Of a stretch of DNA of 11,172 nt, positions 6,044-11,172 are shown one piece after another. Position 1 is the first letter of the stretch, and each line of letters starts with the position of its first letter. Both the position numbers and the translations under genes were made by a program. Source of the stretch: an uncultured Dehalococcoidia bacterium (GTDB lineage: Bacteria > Chloroflexota > Dehalococcoidia > Tepidiformales > Tepidiformaceae); NCBI GenBank assembly GCA_937954195.1, contig CALFYR010000179.1, forward strand, positions 1-11,172. Direction: 5' to 3'. A model generated the notes under the pieces. The model saw nothing but the letters and a program-made list of their open reading frames with translations. It was not told the origin of the DNA and made no database searches.

Positions 6044-7618
6044 ATGCCCGGAATCCTGACGAAGCCGCTGGGCGCGGCGCTGACCATTGGTATCGCGGTC
6101 ATCGGCGCGGCGGTCGCCGGGGCGATCCTGTTTACTTCGAGCCGAGCGGACGAGGTGAACCTGACGACGGCGCAGCTCGTTCCCGCTGATGCCGGGCTGT
6201 ACCTTGCGCTGAACACCGACCTCTCCTCGGAACAGTGGGTGGCCACGTTCAACCTGGTCGAACGGCTTGGGCAGGAGAACCCGGAGGACGAACTCCAGGA
6301 TGGCGCCGAGGAGTCCGGCGTGGACTGGGAGAACGATGTGGCGCCGTTCCTCGGTGGTAACGCGGCCGTCTATGTCCGCGGCATCGACGTGATGAACTTC
6401 GATTTCAGCGCCTCCGTCATCTTTCGTGCGCACGATGCAGCGCGCGTGATGGAGATCCTCGAAGAGCAGGCTGGAGTCTGGGACGAGCACACGTATGAAG
6501 GCATCGAGTACCTGGAACTCGGACTCGATGGCTACGCCGCTCAACTCGACGACCACGTGGTGATCGCCTATGACGAGGCGAGCCTGTTCGAGGTGATGGA
6601 CGTACACCTCGGCAAGACCGAGCCGCTCTCCGGCGTCGATGATTTCCAGCAGCTGCGGGATGAACTGACCAAGAACTTCCTCGTGTTCGCCTACATCAGT
6701 TCGGACAACATGCTGGGTGACTTCTGGCTCGATGATCCGGTAGTGCGTGCCGCGCTAGAAGAGTCCGGCACCGGCGACATGGTGTTCCGGCCGGCGGCCT
6801 GGGTGTTCGGCGCGACGGATGCGGGGTTCGAGGGCCAGGCCGCCTCGATCGGCGATAGCGGCGCCATTTCGCCGATGCTTGAGCCGCGCGAGTCTCGGTT
6901 CGCGAGCCTGGTACCGGCCGATTCAGCGATGTTCTTCAGCACGACCGCTATCGCACAAACCTGGGAGCAGGTGGTGGATGGGGCGCGCGATCAGATCGAC
7001 GACGCCATCACCGAAAGCTCGGGCGGGGAGTACACCTCGCTCGACGACGTGCTCCGCGAGGGTGGCGAGGAACTCGGCCTGGAGAGCGTCGAAGAGATCA
7101 TCGAGCTCTTCACGGGCGAAACTGCCGTCGCGGTGTGGTTCCCGACTGGCGTGAGTGAAGACGGGGAAGGCGTGCTGCTCGCCGAGGTGGATGTGAACGC
7201 GGCGCGGGACGTGATTGAGACCGTCATCGGCGAGGTCGCTGTTGGCACGCCGGAGGTCCGGGAGATCGGTGGCGTGGAAGTGACCATCGCCGAGGACGAG
7301 GACGGCGAGCCGCTCGCGTTCGCACTGAAAGACGACTACGTGCTCATTGGCACACCTTCGGGCGTGGAAGCCGTGCTGACGCTGGGGAGCGAGCCACCGC
7401 TTTCGGCGCTCAACCGCTACAGCGAGACTGTCGACGCGATGCCCACGAGCCTCGGCTCGTTCATGTACATGAACATGGCAACGGTCCTTCGACTGGAGGA
7501 AGCGGGCGTCGTTCCCGAACTCGATGAAGCGCAGCGGGCGTTGCAGGGTCTTATCCTGAACATGGTCGATGAGCGCGGAGTGGTCCGCGTCTCCGGAGTC
7601 GTGACCATCGGGGAATAG
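6044..7618 (+). CDS. Membrane-anchored DUF3352-family protein
   Basis: A 524-aa protein with one N-terminal hydrophobic segment (about residues 9-31, GAALTIGIAVIGAAVAGAIL) after a short positively charged start, so most of it is probably outside the membrane. The body is a DUF3352-type domain pair. The phrase LVPADAGLYLALNT at 45-58 recurs as LVPADSAMFFSTTA at 289-302, and PFLGGNAAVYV (101-111) recurs as LFTGETAVAVWF (355-366). This shows an internal duplication. The surface is strongly acidic. DUF3352 has no established biochemical role; some members occur beside envelope genes. The next gene starts 1 bp after its stop, so the two are co-translated. The start is fixed by a strong ribosome site. 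Confidence 0.85.
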   Translation: MPGILTKPLGAALTIGIAVIGAAVAGAILFTSSRADEVNLTTAQLVPADAGLYLALNTDLSSEQWVATFNLVERLGQENPEDELQDGAEESGVDWENDVAPFLGGNAAVYVRGIDVMNFDFSASVIFRAHDAARVMEILEEQAGVWDEHTYEGIEYLELGLDGYAAQLDDHVVIAYDEASLFEVMDVHLGKTEPLSGVDDFQQLRDELTKNFLVFAYISSDNMLGDFWLDDPVVRAALEESGTGDMVFRPAAWVFGATDAGFEGQAASIGDSGAISPMLEPRESRFASLVPADSAMFFSTTAIAQTWEQVVDGARDQIDDAITESSGGEYTSLDDVLREGGEELGLESVEEIIELFTGETAVAVWFPTGVSEDGEGVLLAEVDVNAARDVIETVIGEVAVGTPEVREIGGVEVTIAEDEDGEPLAFALKDDYVLIGTPSGVEAVLTLGSEPPLSALNRYSETVDAMPTSLGSFMYMNMATVLRLEEAGVVPELDEAQRALQGLILNMVDERGVVRVSGVVTIGE

Positions 7619-7619
7619 G

Positions 7620-8147
7620 ATGGGAAAGTTCACCGGCAAGGCGGAGTGGAGTGCGCGCATTTGCGTGGGCCCGCTGGCCCTTGCCGCCTTCTTCCTTCCG
7701 TGGGCGCAGGGGCCCGGCCCACTCGCTGCCACAGAGTTCACGGGATACAAGCTCGTGAGCTACGCGGGCCGCCTGCAGGCGCTCGACCTTTCGCCGTCGG
7801 CCTCGGGTGTGCTCTGGACGATCCGGCTGATCATCCTCGCCGTCGCGGTGGCGGCCGTGTGGCAGACGGTGCTCGCACCGTGGGCAAGGCATCACCCCGT
7901 TTACCGGTGGAGCGGCTGGTATCTCGTTCTGCTTGCTGCCGTGTGCGCAGCGCTCGGCATCGCGCGGCATGGCGTGGTGCTCCCCCCCGTGGGGCTGGCG
8001 CTGTTGCTCATCGCGGCGGGACTCTTCCTGGCCGCGGAACTCGCCGCACGGCGGTACGGACCGGATCGACGTGCGCCGGCGAAAGTCGACCTCCAGGCTG
8101 GCGGTGGGTACCCTCGGCCCGATGAAGGTTCTGCGGCTGGGAATTAG
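7620..8147 (+). CDS. Four-helix membrane protein of unknown function
   Basis: I do not recognise a named family. The 175-aa protein has four hydrophobic segments at about 13-29 (RICVGPLALAAFFLPWA), 63-84, 98-115 and 119-143, with a charged, probably cytosolic tail of about 30 residues (ARRYGPDRRAPAKVD). The first helix ends with FFLPWAQGPGP, a pattern frequent in small bacterial membrane proteins with an external loop. It starts 1 bp after the DUF3352 stop (GGGGAA just upstream inside that gene) and its last 26 bp overlap the first SGNH-like gene. The tight packing suggests that the three products work together at the membrane; that is inference. Confidence 0.75.
   Translation: MGKFTGKAEWSARICVGPLALAAFFLPWAQGPGPLAATEFTGYKLVSYAGRLQALDLSPSASGVLWTIRLIILAVAVAAVWQTVLAPWARHHPVYRWSGWYLVLLAAVCAALGIARHGVVLPPVGLALLLIAAGLFLAAELAARRYGPDRRAPAKVDLQAGGGYPRPDEGSAAGN
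8109..8114 (+). promoter_or_regulatory. Putative internal -10 element (TACCCT) of the first SGNH-like gene
   Basis: TACCCT lies inside the end of the membrane-protein gene and 7 nt before the ATG at 8122, with no ribosome site in between. It could give a separate leaderless transcript in addition to read-through from 6044. Confidence 0.35.
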
Positions 8148-8868
8148 CGACGACGCGTTCGGGAACCTGAAGAGCGAAGAACGGTCGTGGCACATCGCTG
8201 GCGAGGCGCTCGCCGAACGCATCGGCGAACCGGTGGAGACGGTCCTCAAGCGAAGCTGGCCCGACGAGAAGATGGCCGACCGGGTTGAGCGCTGGATCGA
8301 GGAAGAGCAGCCAGGGCTGGTGCTGTTTTGCGCGGCGGCGTTCTGGGTTTCGTACCCTTCAGCGCCGCTGCTGGTCCAGCGGACCAAGGTGCCGTTCGCG
8401 AAGCAGCTTTCCGGGGTCGGGATAAAGATGGCGGGGAACGCGAGGATCGCGCACAATACCGTGTTTCGCACGGCCCGCCGGGCGGTTGTCGGGTCGATCG
8501 GCGGCGCATTCTATTTCGAGCCAGACCACGCCGCCGAGATGGTGGAGCAGTGGGTCCGGAGGGCTATCCGCCATGAGGACCTGGCCGTCGCTGTCCGCGG
8601 TCCGTTGCCCTTGCGCATCCCGGGCCCACGTTCGCTGCGGGAGAGGTGTGAGCGGCGCCGGGCCAGCCTCGACATCGCACTCGATTCGATGTGCAAACAG
8701 CTTCATGTGACCTATCTCGGGTTTTCGCGAACCGACCTGCCCGACCCGGCGCACCTGTTGGGCGATGGCATCCACGTGAACGCCGCCGGCCACGCTCAGC
8801 GGGCCCCGGCCGAGGCTGATGTCATGTGGCGCGCGTGGTCGGCCGTCCATTCGCCAGGGGGCCTCTAG
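8122..8868 (+). CDS. SGNH-hydrolase-like protein, paralog 1 of 3
   Basis: A 248-aa protein with the SGNH/GDSL hydrolase layout. Strand one carries the block I serine as LRLGISDD (S9, GIS in place of GDS). The next strand pattern is RWIEEEQPGLVLFCAAAFWVSY, where the usual block III asparagine is not evident. Block V is a classical DGIHVNAAGH (D215, H218). SGNH enzymes cleave ester or acetyl groups on lipids, sugars or peptidoglycan-linked polymers; no substrate can be named. I started it at ATG 8122 because both downstream paralogs begin with the same MK(V/I)LRL; the open frame reaches back to 7933 but there reads antisense-like low-quality sequence. It shares HEDLAVAVRGP with the paralogs' NEHLVVAVRGP but is clearly more diverged. 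It overlaps the membrane-protein gene by 26 bp and ends just before a perfect palindrome. Confidence 0.75.
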   Translation: MKVLRLGISDDAFGNLKSEERSWHIAGEALAERIGEPVETVLKRSWPDEKMADRVERWIEEEQPGLVLFCAAAFWVSYPSAPLLVQRTKVPFAKQLSGVGIKMAGNARIAHNTVFRTARRAVVGSIGGAFYFEPDHAAEMVEQWVRRAIRHEDLAVAVRGPLPLRIPGPRSLRERCERRRASLDIALDSMCKQLHVTYLGFSRTDLPDPAHLLGDGIHVNAAGHAQRAPAEADVMWRAWSAVHSPGGL

Positions 8869-8869
8869 C

Positions 8870-8883
8870 TCGCTCGCGAGCGA
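8870..8883. repeat. 14-bp perfect palindrome between SGNH-like genes 1 and 2
   Basis: TCGCTCGCGAGCGA reads the same on both strands. It starts 2 bp after the stop of paralog 1 and ends 5 bp before the -10-like TAGGTT of paralog 2, so it covers the place of a promoter's upstream half. A hairpin would have almost no loop, so a site for a dimeric DNA-binding protein is more likely than a terminator. Confidence 0.55.
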
Positions 8884-8900
8884 TCCCGTAGGTTGCTCGC
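8876..8900 (+). promoter_or_regulatory. Conserved promoter block of SGNH-like gene 2
   Basis: GCGAGCGATCCCGTAGG (8876-8892) recurs with one mismatch before gene 3. It contains the start of the -10-like TAGGTT (8889-8894), 6 nt from the GTG at 8901. GCGAGC (8876-8881) also pairs with GCTCGC (8895-8900), flanking the -10. No Shine-Dalgarno sequence is present. Confidence 0.5.
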
Positions 8901-9641
8901 GTGAAGGTGCTGCGACTCGGCGTGAGCCACGATGCGCGAGAAGACATCCCGTTCGAAGATCGCCAGCACGTGGTGGCGGAACGAATGCTCGAAGCGGCCT
9001 CGGGCGAAGAGTGGGAGACCGTCCTCCGTGGAATGCGGCCAACTCCAACGTTGCCCGACATGGTCGAGAAGTGGGTCGAACAAGAGAAGCCCGACATGGT
9101 CGTGATCTTCCTCGCCGGGTACTGGGCATCGTTCGGTTCGACGGCGTTGAGGATCGAACGACGCGTCCCGCTGGTGGGCAAACGAGCCGCGAACGTGGCG
9201 CGGCGGGTCGCCGTCACGGAGACGGCCGCCCGGCATGCAACGGTCGATCGGGTTCGTGGCATTGCCAGCGCCATCATCGGTGTCGATTTCAACCATGAGC
9301 CGGAGTACCTGGTGGACCTGTTCGAAGGTATCTTCCGGCGGCTGCTCCGAAACGAGCACCTGGTCGTCGCGGTGCGCGGCCCCGGACGCCCGCCGCAGCG
9401 GCTCACGAAGCGCCAGGAGCGGACGTCGCTCGCCCGGGCGGCTGCCTTCCAGCGCGGCATCGCCGAGGTCTGCAACCGCCTGCACATCGAGCACCTTGCC
9501 TACGAAGAGATGCCGCTCCACCTCCGGCTCCCGGGGGATCCATCGCATTACACGAAGGAAGGTTCGCGCTACATGGGTGAGAAGGAAGGAGACCTCATGG
9601 TGCGAGCGTGGCGGCGCGCCCAGGGCGAGGCCACGGCCTGA
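8901..9641 (+). CDS. SGNH-hydrolase-like protein, paralog 2 of 3
   Basis: A 246-aa cytosolic-looking protein with no signal peptide. Block I is LRLGVSHDA (S9); the central strand is EKPDMVVIFLAGYWASFGS (62-80), where W75 stands at about the place of the oxyanion asparagine; the end block is GDPSHYTKEGSRYMGE (D213, H216), a DxxH variant. A conserved middle part (RRVPLVGKRAA, TETAARHAT, GVDFNHEPEYLV, NEHLVVAVRGPGRP) is shared almost intact with paralog 3. The GTG start at 8901 is supported by the paralogs' common N-terminus and by a -10-like TAGGTT 6 nt upstream. The retained Ser and Asp-His suggest a possible esterase or acyltransferase, but loss of the usual GDS and Asn means activity is uncertain. 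Confidence 0.8.
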   Translation: MKVLRLGVSHDAREDIPFEDRQHVVAERMLEAASGEEWETVLRGMRPTPTLPDMVEKWVEQEKPDMVVIFLAGYWASFGSTALRIERRVPLVGKRAANVARRVAVTETAARHATVDRVRGIASAIIGVDFNHEPEYLVDLFEGIFRRLLRNEHLVVAVRGPGRPPQRLTKRQERTSLARAAAFQRGIAEVCNRLHIEHLAYEEMPLHLRLPGDPSHYTKEGSRYMGEKEGDLMVRAWRRAQGEATA

Positions 9642-9683
9642 GCGATCTGGTTCGCGTGCGAGCGATCACGTAGGGTTCGCTGC
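9641..9683 (+). promoter_or_regulatory. Conserved promoter block of SGNH-like gene 3 with degenerate direct repeat
   Basis: The 17-bp block GCGAGCGATCACGTAGG (9658-9674) matches the one before gene 2 except for one base. It leads into the -10-like TAGGGT (9671-9676), 7 nt from the GTG at 9684. AGCGATC occurs at 9641 and 9661, each followed by GGTTCGC, so the whole gap is an imperfect double copy. AGCGA (9661-9665) can pair with TCGCT (9677-9681). Confidence 0.5.
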
Positions 9684-10424
9684 GTGAAGATCCTGCGTCT
9701 CGCCGTGAGCCACGATGCTCGAGAAGACATCCCGTTCGAAGAACGCCAGCATGTGATAGCCGAGCGGATGCTGGAAGAGGCAACCGGTCTCGAATGGGAA
9801 ACCGTGAGCCGCGGAATGCGCCCGACGGAGACGCTTGCCGCCATGGTCGAGAAGTGGGTGGACCAGGAGAAGCCGGACCTGGTGCTCATCTTCATGGCCG
9901 GATACTGGGCGTCGTTCGGTTCCACGGCATTGCGGCTGGAACGGCGCGTCCCGCTGGTGGGGAAACGGGCGGCTGGCATCGCCCGGAAAGTCGCCGAGAA
10001 CGAGACCGCTGCGCGGCACGCAACGCTCGACCGCGTGCGCGGATTGGCCAGTGCGATCATTGGCGTCGACTTCAACTACGAGCCGGAGTACCTCGTGAAT
10101 GTGTTCGAGGACGTGTTCCGGACATTGCTTCGGAACGAACACCTCGTGATCGCCGTGCGCGGGCCCGGACGGCCGCTGCAGCGGCTGACCAAACGGCAGG
10201 AGCGCGAATCCGTTGCCCGCGCCAGGCGTTTCGGCGACGGCATCGAAGGACTCTGCGAGCGATTGCACATCACGCACCTGCGCTCGGGTGTGCTTCCCAT
10301 GAGCATTCGCATTCCGGGCGATCCCGTGCACTTCACGGTCGAGGGCTCACGCGTGCTCGGCAAAGAACAGGGTGAACTGATGATCCGGGCCTGGCGAGAA
10401 GCCCAGGGCGAGGTGGCCGGCTAG
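9684..10424 (+). CDS. SGNH-hydrolase-like protein, paralog 3 of 3
   Basis: A 246-aa protein, the same length as paralog 2 with no gap needed to align them and about 181 of 246 residues identical by hand count. Block I is LRLAVSHDA (S9, even the glycine lost), the middle strand is EKPDLVLIFMAGYWASFGS, and the DxxH block is GDPVHFTVEGSRVLGK (D213, H216). Differences cluster at about 181-208, just before the DxxH block, where a substrate-facing loop might lie. The GTG start at 9684 is supported by the promoter block and by alignment. It ends by sharing CTAG with the convergent oxidoreductase gene. Recent tandem duplication of gene plus promoter is the simplest origin. Confidence 0.8.
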   Translation: MKILRLAVSHDAREDIPFEERQHVIAERMLEEATGLEWETVSRGMRPTETLAAMVEKWVDQEKPDLVLIFMAGYWASFGSTALRLERRVPLVGKRAAGIARKVAENETAARHATLDRVRGLASAIIGVDFNYEPEYLVNVFEDVFRTLLRNEHLVIAVRGPGRPLQRLTKRQERESVARARRFGDGIEGLCERLHITHLRSGVLPMSIRIPGDPVHFTVEGSRVLGKEQGELMIRAWREAQGEVAG

Positions 10425-11172
10425 GGAACCAGCAACACCCGGCCGAAGGCGCCGCGACCTTCGACGTACTCGTGTGCGGCGCGCGCGTCGCTTAACGGGA
10501 ACTTCCGGTCGATGACGACCTTCAACTCACCACTGGCAACGTCCTTCATCAGTTGCTCGATCATCGGACGGCAGCGGGCCGCGTTCACGGTCATTTCGGC
10601 TCCGAGGTACACGCCCGTCACGCTGGCATTCTTCTGGCCGAGCCCGCCGAGGTTGGCTGGGCCTTCGCGGCCGGCGTTCCCAACCCAGCTGATGCGTCCG
10701 CGATAGGCGAGGGCCGCAACGCTGCCTTCGAGCGTCTTGCCGCCGACTGAGTCGACGATGAGATTCGCGCCCCGGCCTCCGGTGATATCCATGGTCCGCG
10801 CCACGAAGTCGTCATCACGGTAGTTGATCCCGTGGTCCATCCCGAACTCACGAAGGCGTTCGAGCTTTGTTTCGGACGATGCTGTTGCGAGGACCGTGGC
10901 CCCGGCGCGCTTCGCGAGCTGAATCGCCGCCAGCCCAACGCCACCGCCGCCGGCGTGTACCAGCACGGTTTCGCCGGCCTGGAGATGGCCGAATTCGAAC
11001 AGGCAGTCGTGAGCGGTGCCGAACTCGATCGGGATGCCCGCGGCGGTCTCGAAGTCCATCCCATCCGGTATGAGGTACGTACTGCCGCTGGGGACCGACG
11101 CCGCTTCCGCGTGCGAGCCGAATGCCATCGTCGCGACGACGCGGTCGCCCACCTTGCGGTCGGTTACCCGTT
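10421..11172 (-). CDS. Quinone-oxidoreductase-like MDR family protein, N-terminus cut by the window
   Basis: Zinc-independent medium-chain dehydrogenase/reductase of the NADPH:quinone reductase type, reducing quinones or enones with NADPH in the cytosol. The visible part opens inside the GroES-like catalytic domain (RVTDRKVGDRVVA) and continues with IPIEFGTAHDCLF. The nucleotide-binding Rossmann fold follows: ETVLVHAGGGGVGLAAIQLAKRAGATVLATASS (AxxGxxG-type loop), INYRDDDF, GANLIVDSVGG and YRGRISWVGNAG. The C-terminus is SDARAAHEYVEGRGAFGRVLLVP, typical of the family. The leftward frame is open through base 11172 with no stop, so roughly the first 70-80 residues lie outside; the GTG at 11152 is internal. 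No structural zinc cysteines are visible. It converges on SGNH-like gene 3 with overlapping stops. Confidence 0.93.
   Translation of the reverse strand, partial: RVTDRKVGDRVVATMAFGSHAEAASVPSGSTYLIPDGMDFETAAGIPIEFGTAHDCLFEFGHLQAGETVLVHAGGGGVGLAAIQLAKRAGATVLATASSETKLERLREFGMDHGINYRDDDFVARTMDITGGRGANLIVDSVGGKTLEGSVAALAYRGRISWVGNAGREGPANLGGLGQKNASVTGVYLGAEMTVNAARCRPMIEQLMKDVASGELKVVIDRKFPLSDARAAHEYVEGRGAFGRVLLVP

Noticed and set aside
6923..7750. Long leftward open frames opposite the DUF3352 gene, and similar ones opposite the SGNH-like genes (8359-9129, 8865-9548, 9666-10331).
   Set aside because: They mirror well-supported genes on the other strand, lack start signals and have no recognisable domains. 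The repeated shadow translation at the SGNH copies follows from the gene duplication.
8870..8883. The palindrome after SGNH gene 1 as an intrinsic terminator.
   Set aside because: The arms leave a loop of two bases or fewer and there is no downstream U-run; an operator role fits better.
8901..10424. Tandem SGNH copies as part of a transposon or integron cassette.
   Set aside because: No transposase, integrase, terminal inverted repeats or target-site duplications are visible; simple tandem duplication is enough.

Overview
The window is dense, GC-rich bacterial DNA (I judge about 60-65% G+C). It holds thirteen protein-coding features plus one truncated gene. I see no rRNA, tRNA, CRISPR array or insertion sequence. 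The mix suggests a soil- or aquatic-type Chloroflexota bacterium (Dehalococcoidia-like), with an actinobacterium as second choice: a DosS/DosR-type two-component pair, an F420-type split-barrel protein, a class III PPK2, a DUF3352 protein and many apparently leaderless starts. This placement is inference from gene families and style, not from a marker gene.

Left part (1-2600). A GAF-domain histidine kinase, open at the window edge, overlaps a NarL/FixJ response regulator by 8 bp. Downstream lies a scar. A leftward gene encodes a short protein built on a ~20-residue GG repeat. Starting about 20 bp away and pointing the other way is the last ~110 codons of a cytochrome P450, with its haem-cysteine loop but no front part. 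One deletion between two divergent genes would explain this.

Middle (2588-5973). Two unrelated flavin/F420 split-barrel proteins are divergently transcribed from a 78-bp gap. They are followed by a class III polyphosphate kinase 2, a HicA/HicB toxin-antitoxin pair (4-bp overlap, with a repeat at its promoter that could be the autoregulatory operator), and a SAM-dependent methyltransferase.

Right part (6044-10424). A membrane-anchored, internally duplicated DUF3352 protein is followed after 1 bp by a four-helix membrane protein, whose end overlaps the first of three tandem SGNH-hydrolase-like genes. The second and third copies are the same length (246 aa, about 74% identical by hand count). 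Each has its own promoter-like block, and that block is itself conserved. The catalytic blocks of this family depart from the classical SGNH set. The window ends in a convergent quinone-oxidoreductase-like MDR gene, cut by the window edge.

A recurring feature is gene starts without a Shine-Dalgarno sequence that have a TANNNT hexamer exactly 6-7 nt before the start codon. Six of the starts show it, which points to leaderless transcription units. Genes inside operons, and a few others, use ordinary ribosome binding sites.
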